A DNA stretch of 64,000 nt from Deltaproteobacteria bacterium (GTDB taxonomy: Bacteria; Myxococcota_A; UBA9160; UBA4427): positions 310,001-374,000 of the forward strand of contig JADJOR010000009.1 of assembly GCA_016713665.1 (NCBI GenBank). Direction: 5' to 3'. Both the position numbers and the translations under genes were made by a program. Positions within the stretch are counted from its first letter, which is position 1; the number at the start of each line of letters is the position of its first letter. The notes under the pieces were generated by a model. The model made no database searches, was not told the origin of the DNA, and saw only the letters and a program-made list of their open reading frames with translations. Below are positions 25,974-34,517 of the stretch, piece after piece.

Positions 25974-26559
25974 TTCCTTCTACCTCTCCGTCCGCCGTCA
26001 CGACGAGCGCCGTCACGCCGATGGGCCCGGCGACTGCTTCCAGTCGTCGAGCGGCATGATCGATCCCGCCACGACCTGTGACGGGTCAGCTCATGCAACC
26101 GATCCGGACCTGGTGACGGGTGTAGAGAGGAGAACGCGCCGATCGAGACCGCGCGGAGCGGCTTCCCACGGCCATGGCTTCCCATGGCCTGCTGGTCTTC
26201 CACGGCTTGCCGTGGAGGTCGCCGAACGCCGCGTCGAAGAGTCGAGCCCTGTCGAACCCGCGGCGCTTCCCAACACCGCGGCTCTTCGAAACGTCTCGAT
26301 GGTTCGGCCCTTGCGAGCCGCGCGCACCGATATCCCCAGAGAGGGATGAGTCCATGCAGGACCGCTCCCTCTACCTTCCCAGGTCACGTGCATCTTATCC
26401 CCGGGCTTTCCGGAATCGGTGCAAAAAATCGTGACCCGCTGGTCATTTTGCTGCCCCATGGGTGATCATGCGGCGGGTGCATGCCGGGTTTGCCGGGCGG
26501 GCCCGGACGGCGGAAGATTGCGAATCGGGTCCCCTCATGGCCCGTTGCCTGGAGTCAGC
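25974..26559. other. 586-bp intergenic region with tandem hairpins
   Basis: This divergent control region lies between the PEP-CTERM gene (minus) and the first acyl-CoA dehydrogenase (plus). It contains two adjacent perfect hairpins (26170-26216) and an A-rich patch near 26420. Open frames here (for example 26091-26459 on the minus strand) lack ribosome-binding sites and recognisable domains. The last bases provide GGAG at 26551 for the downstream gene. Confidence 0.5.
26170..26216. repeat. Two tandem hairpins with CTTC and CTTG loops
   Basis: GGCCATGG at 26170-26177 pairs with CCATGGCC at 26182-26189 around CTTC. TCCACGG at 26199-26205 pairs with CCGTGGA at 26210-26216 around CTTG. Similar loop sequence and size in two neighbouring stems suggests a duplicated structural unit, perhaps RNA-level. 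It lies ~345 bp upstream of the acyl-CoA dehydrogenase start and ~200 bp upstream of the PEP-CTERM gene. Confidence 0.55.
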
Positions 26560-27675
26560 ATGAATTTCGGATTCACCGAGGAGCAGGGCTTCCTGCGCGA
26601 GGCCGTGCGGAAGTTCGTCGACGAGCGCTGCCCGATGGCCGAGGTGCGGCGCCTGATGAAGACCCGGGACGCCCACTCTCCCGAGCTCTGGCGCGCGCTC
26701 GCCGAGCAGGGGACGCTCGGTCTCCTGATTCCCGACGAATACGGCGGGGCCGGGCTCTCGTGGGTCGACTTCGTGGTCGTGCTCGAGGAGACCGGTCGCA
26801 CGCTGCTGCCCTCGCCTCTCGTCTCGACGGCGCTCGCGACGATGGCGCTGCTCGAGGCCGGGAGTCCAGCGCAGCGCAGCCGCTGGCTGCCGCGCTTCGC
26901 CGACGGCCGCGCGGTCGGGACCCTCGCGCTGCTCGAGGCGAGCGATCGCCAGGGCGCGGCCGGCATCGCGCTCGCCGCCGTCCGCGACGGCGAGGTCGAC
27001 GTGCTCCGCGGCGAGAAGCGCTTCGTGGCCGACGCGGGCGCGGCCGACGTCTTCGTCGTCGCCTATCGCGTGGGGACGGCGCTTCGCCTCGCCCTCGTCC
27101 CGAAGGAGGCGCCCGGTCTCCGCGTGGAGCTCGTCCCGACCCTCGACGAGACCCGGCGCAGCGGCACGCTCGTCCTCGACGGCGTGCGGGTCGGTCCCGA
27201 GGACCGCCTCGTCGCCGCGGATCCCGAGGCGACCCTCGAGCTGCTGCTCGATTGCGGCTGCGTCGCCGTCACGGCCGAGGGGCTCGGCGCCGCCGAGGGA
27301 GCGCTCGCGGTCACGGTGCGTTATGCGAACGACCGCGTCCAGTTCGGCTCGCCGATCGGGCGCTACCAGGGCGTCAAGCATCGCCTCGCCGACGCCTGGG
27401 TCGACACCGAATCGATCAAGTCGCTCCTCTATTACGCCGCCTGGACGATCGACGAGCGCCGCGCGGAGCTCCCGCGCTACGCGTCCCTCGCCAAGGCCTA
27501 TCTCGCCGACGCCTTCACGCGCATCGGCGTCGACTGCGTCCAGCTCCATGGCGCCGTCGGCTACACGATCGAGTACGACATCCAGCTCTATCTCAAACGC
27601 TCGAAATGGCTGCGCCCGATGTTCGGCGACGGCGACTACCACCGCGACCGGCTCGCGGCGCTGACCCTGGGCTAG
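26560..27675 (+). CDS. Acyl-CoA dehydrogenase family protein
   Basis: A 371-residue acyl-CoA dehydrogenase-like flavoprotein starting at ATG 26560 behind GGAG. It has the N-terminal helical domain (EEQGFLREAVRKFVDERC), GLLIPDEYGGAGLSW, and the C-terminal domain with RVQFGSPIGRYQGVKHRLAD and HGAVGYTIEYDIQLYLKRSK. The QLHGAVGYT segment is the usual FAD-contact motif. The catalytic Glu position cannot be placed confidently, since members of this short actinobacterial-style subgroup often act as one half of a heteromeric alpha2beta2 complex. It is followed 15 bp later by a second dehydrogenase. Confidence 0.88.
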   Translation: MNFGFTEEQGFLREAVRKFVDERCPMAEVRRLMKTRDAHSPELWRALAEQGTLGLLIPDEYGGAGLSWVDFVVVLEETGRTLLPSPLVSTALATMALLEAGSPAQRSRWLPRFADGRAVGTLALLEASDRQGAAGIALAAVRDGEVDVLRGEKRFVADAGAADVFVVAYRVGTALRLALVPKEAPGLRVELVPTLDETRRSGTLVLDGVRVGPEDRLVAADPEATLELLLDCGCVAVTAEGLGAAEGALAVTVRYANDRVQFGSPIGRYQGVKHRLADAWVDTESIKSLLYYAAWTIDERRAELPRYASLAKAYLADAFTRIGVDCVQLHGAVGYTIEYDIQLYLKRSKWLRPMFGDGDYHRDRLAALTLG

Positions 27676-27690
27676 GGGAGGGAACTTCCG

Positions 27691-28824
27691 ATGGACTTCA
27701 ACTTCAGCCCCGAAGAGCAGGCCTTCCGCGAGGAGATCCGCGGCTTCCTCGACGCGAACCTCCCCGATCCCGTCCCGGACGAGGATCCCGCGTTCCTGCA
27801 GGCGTGGAACCGCAAGCTGCGCGAGAAGCGCTGGGTCGGCTTCAGCTGGCCGCGGGAATGGGGCGGCGGCGGCGGCGACCTGATCCGCCAGTTCATCCTG
27901 AAGGAGGAGATGTCGGCGCGCCGCGCGCCCGCCCTCGGCCTCGACTTCATGGGGCTGACCTGGGTCGGCCCCGCCGTCATCAAGCACGGTACGAAGGAGC
28001 AGAAGGCCGAGCATCTCGAGGCGATCCTCGACGGCAGGAGCCATTGGTGCACCGGCTACTCCGAGCCCGACGTCGGCAGCGACCTCGCGTCGCTCCAGTG
28101 CCGCGCCGTCCGCGACGGCGACGAGTACGTGATCCACGGGCAGAAGATCTGGACGACCTCCGCCCACTTCGCCTCCCACATCTTCCTGCTGGTGCGGACC
28201 GACCCGACCGTCTCGAAGTACAAGGGCATCACCTGCCTGCTCGTCCCCATGAGCACGCCCGGGATCACGGTCACGCCGATCGAGAACCTCTCGGGCAAGG
28301 CCTCCTTCAATCAGGTCTTCTTCGACGGGGCACGCACGCCCGTCGCGAATCGTCTGGGGGCCGAGGGCGAGGGCTGGAAGGTCGTGATGGGCGCGCTCGC
28401 GAACGAGCGCTCGGGCATCTCCGAGTCGACCGAGATGCAGCAGCATCTCGACGACATCCGCGCCCTCGCGAAGCGCGCCGTCCGCAATGGGCGGCCGGCG
28501 CTGCAGGACGATCGCGTCCGGCGGCGGCTCTCCGAGATGGAGATCCGCGTCGAGGCGATGCGGCTGACGGGGCTCCGCCATCTGACCGACCAGATCAACG
28601 GCAAGCCCTCGGGTAGCGAGACCGCCATCAACAAGCTCCAGCGCGGCATCCTCGAATTCGAGATGAGCGAGCTCTCCCTCGAGCTGCTCGGCAGCGAGGC
28701 GCTCCACCAGGGCGAGATCCAGCACGACGCCCTCGGCTGGCACGGCACCGTGATCGGTGGCGGCAGCCCCAACATCCAGCGCAACATCATCGCCGAGCGA
28801 ATCCTCGGGCTGCCCAAGGACTGA
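27691..28824 (+). CDS. Acyl-CoA dehydrogenase family protein
   Basis: A second dehydrogenase of 377 residues with the arrangement FREEIRGFLDANLPD, SWPREWGGGGGD, CTGYSEPDVGSDLASLQCRA (substrate/FAD-binding loop), GQKIWTTSAHFASH and a C-terminal GSETAINKLQRGILEFEM...GSEAL segment. The tight spacing after the first dehydrogenase (15 bp) and the different lengths suggest they form a heteromeric FadE-type complex, as known for steroid side-chain dehydrogenases of actinobacteria. That complex formation is inference. ATG 27691 follows GGGAGG. Confidence 0.9.
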   Translation: MDFNFSPEEQAFREEIRGFLDANLPDPVPDEDPAFLQAWNRKLREKRWVGFSWPREWGGGGGDLIRQFILKEEMSARRAPALGLDFMGLTWVGPAVIKHGTKEQKAEHLEAILDGRSHWCTGYSEPDVGSDLASLQCRAVRDGDEYVIHGQKIWTTSAHFASHIFLLVRTDPTVSKYKGITCLLVPMSTPGITVTPIENLSGKASFNQVFFDGARTPVANRLGAEGEGWKVVMGALANERSGISESTEMQQHLDDIRALAKRAVRNGRPALQDDRVRRRLSEMEIRVEAMRLTGLRHLTDQINGKPSGSETAINKLQRGILEFEMSELSLELLGSEALHQGEIQHDALGWHGTVIGGGSPNIQRNIIAERILGLPKD

Positions 28825-28885
28825 GGGTCCGCGAGGGAATCGCGCCGGTCGCGACGCTCGCCGCGGCGGGCGAGGGGAGGTCGTC

Positions 28886-30613
28886 TTGACGTTCGATGTG
28901 GTGATCCGCGGCGGTCGCGTCGTCGATGGCTCGGGGCTCGGCGCCTATCGCGCCGACGTCGCGATCACGGGCGATCGCATCGCCGCGATCGGACGGATCG
29001 TCGAGCGCGGGCGCCGGGAGATCGACGCCGAAGGCCACGTCGTGACGCCCGGCTTCATCGATGGCCATACCCATTTCGACGCCCAGCTCTTCTGGGATCC
29101 GCAGGGCGCGAACTCCTGCTGGCACGGCGTCACGACCGCCGTCATGGGCAATTGCGGCTTCACCCTCGCCCCGGCCCACGCGAACGCCCGCGCCCTCGTC
29201 GTGCGCAATCTCGAGCGCGCAGAGGACCTCGACCCCGCGGCGCTGGCGGCCGGCATTCCCTGGAGCTGGGAGACCTTCCCCGAGTTCATGGACGCCGTGG
29301 ACCGCACGCAGAAGGCGATCCATTACGCCGCCAACATCGGCCACTCGGCGCTGCGGACCTTCGCGATGGGCGAGCGCGCGTTCACGGAGCAGGCGAGCGA
29401 GGCCGACCTCGCGCGCATGGAGGCGGTGCTCGAGGACGCGCTGCGCGCCGGGGCGATCGGCTTCACGACGACCCGCAGCGAGCACCACGAGACCTCGGAC
29501 GATCGCCCCGTCGCCTCGCGGCTGGCGAGCTGGGAGGAGCTCCATCGCCTGGCCGGCGTGATGGCGCGCCTCGGGACGGGGATCCTCGAAGGCGGGACCG
29601 AAGGCGTGCTCTCTTCCGATCCCGCCGTCGTCCTGGAGACCTGGCGACACATCCGTCGGATCGCCGTCGAGCAGGGGGTGCCCGTCACGGCGGGCCTCAT
29701 CGCGACGAAGGCCGGGGGCCGCGCGATGCTCGAGCAGATCGACGCGATCGCGAAGGCGGGGGGGCGCATGTATGGCCAGAGCCATTGCCGCGGGATCTCG
29801 GTCCTGCTGTCGTTCAAGACGCGGCTGCCCTTCGACGTCCTGCCCTCCTGGAAGGCGCTGCGGTCGCTGACGGTCGAGGAGCAACGCCTTCGGCTCTCGG
29901 ATCCGGCCGAGCGCGAGCGGTTCGCTGAGCTCGCGATGGAAGGTGACTACTCCGGCTGGCGCGGGCTCGGCGCGATGCCGCGCCCGCCGGACTACGACGG
30001 GATCCGGGTCTACGCGCGCGGGCTGCCGCCGAATCCGACGGTGCGCGAGGTCGCGAAGGCGCGGGGCGTCTCGCCGGCCCGGGCGATGATCGATCTCGCG
30101 GTCGAGAGCGACTTCGAGACGCTCTTCATCCAGCCGAGCCTCTATCCGCAGGACGAGGAGGTCCTCCTCGACGTGCTGCGCCATCCACGCACGATCATGA
30201 CCTTCTCGGACTCCGGCGCGCATCTCTCGCAGATCGCCGACGCCTCGATCCATACGTATCTGCTCGGCTACTGGGTCCGCGAGCGGGGTCAGATCGGCCT
30301 CGAGGAAGCGGTCCGGATGCTCTCCTTCGAGCCGGCGCTCGCCTGGGGCTTCTCCGATCGCGGGCTCGTGCGCGAGGGACTCCAGGCGGATCTCAACGTC
30401 TTCGATCCGGCGACGGTCGCGCCGGCAGTGCCCCGGGTCGTCGACGATCTGCCGGCGGGGCGACCGCGGCTGTCACAGAAATCGACGGGATTCCGCGCGA
30501 CGCTCGTCGCGGGGCGGGTCACGGTCGAGAATGGCGAGCCCACGGGCGCCTACCCGGGGCGCCTCTTCCGCAACCGGCTGGCGGCCGGTCGCCCGGGACC
30601 GCGGACGGCCTAG
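28886..30613 (+). CDS. N-acyl-D-amino-acid deacylase-type amidohydrolase
   Basis: A 575-residue amidohydrolase starting at TTG 28886, chosen for its strong GGGGAGG at 5-nt spacing and because the sequence begins with the standard LTFDVVIRGGRVVDG. Metal-binding GFIDGHTHFDAQLFWDP is followed by the conserved GNCGF, GHSALR and a late FSDSGAH. The family hydrolyses N-acyl D-amino acids, but many relatives act on cyclic amides or unknown substrates. It follows the two acyl-CoA dehydrogenases on the same strand (61 bp), so it may act in the same pathway. A paralogue lies at 44616. Confidence 0.86.
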   Translation: MTFDVVIRGGRVVDGSGLGAYRADVAITGDRIAAIGRIVERGRREIDAEGHVVTPGFIDGHTHFDAQLFWDPQGANSCWHGVTTAVMGNCGFTLAPAHANARALVVRNLERAEDLDPAALAAGIPWSWETFPEFMDAVDRTQKAIHYAANIGHSALRTFAMGERAFTEQASEADLARMEAVLEDALRAGAIGFTTTRSEHHETSDDRPVASRLASWEELHRLAGVMARLGTGILEGGTEGVLSSDPAVVLETWRHIRRIAVEQGVPVTAGLIATKAGGRAMLEQIDAIAKAGGRMYGQSHCRGISVLLSFKTRLPFDVLPSWKALRSLTVEEQRLRLSDPAERERFAELAMEGDYSGWRGLGAMPRPPDYDGIRVYARGLPPNPTVREVAKARGVSPARAMIDLAVESDFETLFIQPSLYPQDEEVLLDVLRHPRTIMTFSDSGAHLSQIADASIHTYLLGYWVRERGQIGLEEAVRMLSFEPALAWGFSDRGLVREGLQADLNVFDPATVAPAVPRVVDDLPAGRPRLSQKSTGFRATLVAGRVTVENGEPTGAYPGRLFRNRLAAGRPGPRTA

Positions 30614-30918
30614 GCGCCGGACCCGGGTTGGACACGCATGCGTGATCCTCGAGCCGCCCCCTCCGGCCGCTCGGGCGGCCGAGTTGCCGCCTCCCTGCAC
30701 AGTTGTTAGTCCGACGATCCCCGCAAGCAGGATCGAGTAAAAGCCCCAATCTGCGCGCGTAGGGATCCGACCGGATCAATTTCCCGGCAAGCGGCTCCGA
30801 TCCCCCCGAAATGTCGTGTGCGCCTCGGCGCGCACGCGCGGAGGGGTCCAATGCAAGCGGGTTCCGACCTCTCACCGATCGATGCGGACTCCCGGAGCGC
30901 GGCGCTCTCGGGCGCCGC
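30614..30918. other. Intergenic region, nothing recognised
   Basis: About 300 bp between the amidohydrolase and the small minus-strand lipoprotein gene (convergent ends). A GC-rich dyad (CGGCCGCTCGGGCGGCCG near 30667) could act as a transcription end, although it lacks a T-run. No gene or other element is supported. Confidence 0.4.
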
Positions 30919-31152
30919 CTACCACCAACGTCCAGACTGGCCGTTGCAGAGCGAGTGTCGATCGTCGAGCACCGAGCCCGGCGCGCAGCGCGATCGCGAC
31001 GCCGCCGTGGTCTCGCCGTCGGTCGCCGGCCCCGGCGTCGCACAGCCCGCCATCGCGACCAGCCCTGCACCCGCGACGAGCAGCGCGAGCACACCCGCGA
31101 CGCGTCGCCCGAACCCGTTCCCGGAGCATCGAACCATGACCCGCGCATTCAT
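30919..31152 (-). CDS. Small putative lipoprotein
   Basis: A 77-residue open frame on the minus strand starts at ATG 31152 behind GAGGG. It has a basic n-region, a hydrophobic core (RVAGVLALLVAGAGLVA) and a lipobox MAGC, followed by a short tail with two more Cys (RCAPGSVLDDRHSLCNGQSG) and a terminal Trp pair. This is what a real small lipoprotein looks like, but no family is recognised and the size makes chance possible. It is divergent from the OprB-type porin, so it might have an envelope role. Confidence 0.5.
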   Translation of the reverse strand: MNARVMVRCSGNGFGRRVAGVLALLVAGAGLVAMAGCATPGPATDGETTAASRSRCAPGSVLDDRHSLCNGQSGRWW

Positions 31153-31348
31153 TCGAAAGGCCCTCTTCTCGAGCTTCTCGCTCGACTCGTGCTTCGCGTC
31201 GGACGCGTGCTTCGCGCCCGCGCCGACCGGGATCGCCCGCCTGGACACCACGACGCCTCGAAGCCTCGCGCCGGCATCGCCCGGATCCTCGGAAGAGCAA
31301 GAAGAGTGCCATGCCTCCGCGAAGTGTGTCACGCCCGCAGAGGCATCC

Positions 31349-32734
31349 GTGGCCATCGCCCCGAGCGGCTCCGCATGGCGTGTGGGCGGACGATTTCCAC
31401 TTAATGGGATCCGACTGCTCCTGCGCGTGGCCCTCGTGCTGCTCGGGTTCTCGATCGACCTCGTGGTCGTCGACCGCGCCGTTGCGCATCCGTTGCACGG
31501 CCACGGCCATCCCCGCCGCCCGGAAGGCATGATCGACGCCGTCCGGCCCCCGCGCGTCTCGGCCGAGGGCGAATCGGCCGTCGGCCGCTGGCTCGCGGGC
31601 GAGCGCCTGACCGGCGAATGGATGGGGGCCCGGAGCTGGCTGCGCGATCGGGGCGTCGAGTTCGAGGGCTCCTACACCGCGGATCTCTCCCGCCCGTTTC
31701 GCGGGGGCGTCCACCAGGACACCGCCTATCGCCACTGGGCCGATCTGAACGGGACCTTCGACCTCGAGAAGCTCGTCTCGCTGCCCGGTGCGACCGTCTT
31801 CTTCGACGCCTATTCGATCTGGGGCGACTTCGGCAGCCGCGATACCGGGGACTTCCAGTTCTACTCCAACATCGACAACCCGAACGACCGCAAGTTCCAG
31901 CTGGCGGAGCTCTGGTGGCAGCAGACGTTCTTCGACGGCCTGGTGCGCATCAAGCTCGGCAAGTTCGACGCGAACAGCGAGTTCGCCCTCGTCGACGCGG
32001 CCGGCGACTTCATCAACTCGTCGGCGGGCATGAGCCCGACGATCTTCACGATGGTGACCTATCCCGATCCGGGGACCGGTGCGCTCGCCTTCGTCGATCC
32101 CGAAGGCCCGTTCTATGCCGGCGTCGGCATCTTCGACGGCGCGACGGCGGCGACGGGCGCCAAGATCGGCAAGCGCGGCCCGAAGACCTTCTTTCAGGAC
32201 TCGAGCGACCACTTCGTGATCGGCGAGCTCGGCGCGAACTGGCACGAGGACGCGCGCTTCGGCCCGGGTCGCATCGCGGCCGGGCCCTGGTACCACAGCG
32301 CCCAGTTCACGCGCTGGGACGGATCGTCGGCGGGGCAGACCGGCGGCTTCTTCGCGCTCTTCGAGCAGCGCATCTTCGACCTCGAGCCGGAGCGCGAGGA
32401 GAGCAGCCGCGACATCCGCGTCTTCGGCCAATACGGTTGGTCCGAGCCCGACGTCAGCCCGGCCCATCATCACGTGAGTCTGGGCTTCCTGGCGACGGGC
32501 CCGCTCGCCTTCCGCGGGAGCGACACGGCCGGCGTGATGGTCAACTGGGTCGACCTCGCCGACCCGGTCGCCGCGGGTACCACCGCCGACGAGACCTCGC
32601 TCGACTTCTTCTACCGGCTCCAGCTGACGCCCTTCTTCTCGCTGAAGCCCGATCTCCAGATGATCGACAACCCCGGCGGCGTCCACGCCGACACCGTCTG
32701 GGTCGGGACCATGCGCTTCGAGGTCGGGCTGTAG
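31349..32734 (+). CDS. OprB-type carbohydrate-selective porin
   Basis: An outer-membrane beta-barrel protein of about 461 residues. The mature part opens with ERLTGEWMGARSWLRDRGVEF, the OprB signature, followed by SYTADLSRPFRGG, AELWWQQTFFDGLVRIKLGK and AHHHVSLGFLATGPL, ending in TMRFEVGL. OprB porins admit sugars and other small polar compounds. No ATG precedes the hydrophobic leader (LLLRVALVLLGFSIDLVVV); GTG 31349 is chosen because GCAGAGG lies 5 nt upstream, with GTG 31382 as an alternative. The exact start is uncertain. It is divergent from the small lipoprotein. Confidence 0.78.
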   Translation: MAIAPSGSAWRVGGRFPLNGIRLLLRVALVLLGFSIDLVVVDRAVAHPLHGHGHPRRPEGMIDAVRPPRVSAEGESAVGRWLAGERLTGEWMGARSWLRDRGVEFEGSYTADLSRPFRGGVHQDTAYRHWADLNGTFDLEKLVSLPGATVFFDAYSIWGDFGSRDTGDFQFYSNIDNPNDRKFQLAELWWQQTFFDGLVRIKLGKFDANSEFALVDAAGDFINSSAGMSPTIFTMVTYPDPGTGALAFVDPEGPFYAGVGIFDGATAATGAKIGKRGPKTFFQDSSDHFVIGELGANWHEDARFGPGRIAAGPWYHSAQFTRWDGSSAGQTGGFFALFEQRIFDLEPEREESSRDIRVFGQYGWSEPDVSPAHHHVSLGFLATGPLAFRGSDTAGVMVNWVDLADPVAAGTTADETSLDFFYRLQLTPFFSLKPDLQMIDNPGGVHADTVWVGTMRFEVGL

Positions 32735-32762
32735 GAGGGCGCGAGGGCGCGGTCCGGGCGGC

Positions 32763-32907
32763 GTGCCAGGTGCCCCGGCCGGACGCGACCTGGCGCTCGG
32801 GCTTCGTACGGCACGCGTGGAGGGACCGGTCGGCTGCGTTGCGCGCGGTGCAGCGCGTGCCGTCCTCAATCTCGCGCCAGGCCGCGTCCGGCCGGGGCGC
32901 TCGGGGC
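32763..32907 (-). repeat. 145-bp interspersed repeat, copy B (inverted relative to copy A)
   Basis: The reverse complement matches 17184-17328 almost base for base. It keeps both terminal 25-bp inverted repeats (left begins GTGCCCCGGCCGGACGCGAC at 32770). It sits 29 bp after the porin stop and ~95 bp before the end of the convergent symporter gene, so it occupies the intergenic space between converging genes, a common site for MITE/REP-type elements. Confidence 0.75.
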
Positions 32908-33001
32908 TGCGTGCGGAGCGATCTTCGCGTCCTGCGTTCAGGGAGGGAGATGCGGAAGCCGGGACTCGCCGATCGGCCATGCCGGAGGCGTTCGGCTGTT
33001 C

Positions 33002-34465
33002 TCAGCGGCTCTCGGCTGAGGCCGCCGCCGCGCGCCGGGCGTCGAGGCCGCGGCGGATCTCGGCGTGCTTCGCAGCGTCGAGGCCGAAGCGGGCCAGGAT
33101 GACGGCGCCGATCAGCATGCTGACGAGCGGGGCCAGGGCGTTGAGGCTCCGGATCGCGAGCTGAGCCGTCTCGCTCTGGGCGGGCTCGTTCGGGACGAAG
33201 CCGACGGCGGAGAGGGTGAAGCCGGTGATCATGGCCATGATGCCGCTCGAGGTCTTGTAGAGGAACGTGAAGGCCGCGTAGTAGGCCCCCTCCTTGCGCT
33301 CGCCAGTCTCGAGCTCGTCGGCGTCGATCACGTCGGCGAGCAGCGATTGTCCCAGCACCGTCCCGCAGGCCGAGCACGCGCCCGTCATGCTGACCACCAT
33401 CTGCATCCAGCGCAGATCACCGTGGCCCACGAAGAAGAGGCAGGCGTAGCCCACGATCCCGAGCGCGAGGCCGACGAGCCAGGCCTCCTTCTTGCCGATC
33501 CGGCGCGAGAGGGCGACCCAGAGCGGAAGCGAGAGCAGCGATGAGCCGACGTAGAACAGGAAGATCGCGCCGATGCTCCCCGGCAGGCCGACGACGTACT
33601 TCATCAGGAAGGGCGCGACGACCATGCTGGCGCCGGAGCCGGTGTGCTCGATGAAGATCATGATCAGGAGCTGGCGCGAATGGCGATTGCGCCAGACGTC
33701 CCGGGCGACGCCGAGATTCGAGCTGCCGCCGCGGCGGCGGTTGCCCGCCGGCTCACGCAGGACGGCGGTCGAGATCGCGATCGAGACGACGACGGCCAGG
33801 CCGCAGACGATCGCGAAGGTCGTGGCCGCCGCCTTCGGATCCTCGGCCGTCATGAGGTGGGGCATTCCGAAGACGAGGCAGCCGACCATGCCGACATAGC
33901 CGGCCGCCTGGCGCCAGGCGAAGATGCGGGAGACGGCGTGGTGGTCGAGGGTCAGCTCCGCGCCGAGGGCCTGATGGGGTGTGTAGAAGATCGTCATCGC
34001 CAAATTGAAGGCGAAGACGGCGACCGTCATCCAGGCGATCAGTGCGGTCGGCGAGAGGGAATCCGGCGGCGCCCAGATCATCCAGCCCGAGAGTGCGATC
34101 GGGATCGCCGAGGCGGCGATCCAGGGGCGGCGGCGACCCCAGGCGTGCTCGGTGCGGTCGCTCCAGACGCCGGTGATCGGGTCGGTGACCGCGTCCCAGA
34201 GCCGGCCCGCACCGAAGATCGCCCCCATCGCCAAGGGCGGGACCAGCAGGACGTCGACGGCGTAGTTGTTGACGTAGCTCATGAAGAGCACGAGCGAGAA
34301 GTTGACCGCCACCATCGGCATGGAGTAGGCGAGCAGCGTCGCGACCGAGAGGGGCGCGATTGCGAGGGGCGCCCCGGCATGCGCCGCGTGCGTCGATCCA
34401 GTGGCGCGCGGGTCGAGGGTGCGGGGATCGGTCGCTTCGGTCGGAAGGGGCTCGGCCTGGGCCAT
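33002..34465 (-). CDS. MFS transporter, GPH symporter family (paralogue)
   Basis: A 487-residue polytopic protein with the GPH signature TGVWSDRTEHAWGRRRPWIA and later ADVIDADELETGERKEGAYY, matching the homologue at 2526-3905 at both sites (there: SEIIDCDEYRTGERKEGAYF). ATG 34465 is preferred over the upstream in-frame ATG 34519 because the latter would overlap the divergent lipoprotein gene. The N-terminus carries a ~45-residue hydrophilic extension. It is presumed to be a cation-coupled symporter for an unidentified organic substrate. No catabolic gene is translationally coupled to it. Confidence 0.84.
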   Translation of the reverse strand: MAQAEPLPTEATDPRTLDPRATGSTHAAHAGAPLAIAPLSVATLLAYSMPMVAVNFSLVLFMSYVNNYAVDVLLVPPLAMGAIFGAGRLWDAVTDPITGVWSDRTEHAWGRRRPWIAASAIPIALSGWMIWAPPDSLSPTALIAWMTVAVFAFNLAMTIFYTPHQALGAELTLDHHAVSRIFAWRQAAGYVGMVGCLVFGMPHLMTAEDPKAAATTFAIVCGLAVVVSIAISTAVLREPAGNRRRGGSSNLGVARDVWRNRHSRQLLIMIFIEHTGSGASMVVAPFLMKYVVGLPGSIGAIFLFYVGSSLLSLPLWVALSRRIGKKEAWLVGLALGIVGYACLFFVGHGDLRWMQMVVSMTGACSACGTVLGQSLLADVIDADELETGERKEGAYYAAFTFLYKTSSGIMAMITGFTLSAVGFVPNEPAQSETAQLAIRSLNALAPLVSMLIGAVILARFGLDAAKHAEIRRGLDARRAAAASAESR

Positions 34466-34517
34466 GGCTCGCAGAATAGGGCAGCCGATCGCGAGGCGGG
34501 CGGGTATCGTTCGCCGC

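Noticed and set aside
26419..26435. Sigma-54 promoter (GCAA...CGTGACC) for the PEP-CTERM gene
   Set aside because: The spacing between the two elements is one base too long and the -24 box is incomplete.
26091..26459. Small minus-strand protein (122 codons) upstream of the PEP-CTERM gene
   Set aside because: Low-complexity Arg/Gly/Ser/Thr composition, covers the hairpins, and no ribosome-binding site.
32701..33000. Frame read through the repeat after the porin as a protein extension
   Set aside because: The porin ends with a proper C-terminal strand at 32734; the following frames arise from the GC-rich repeat element.
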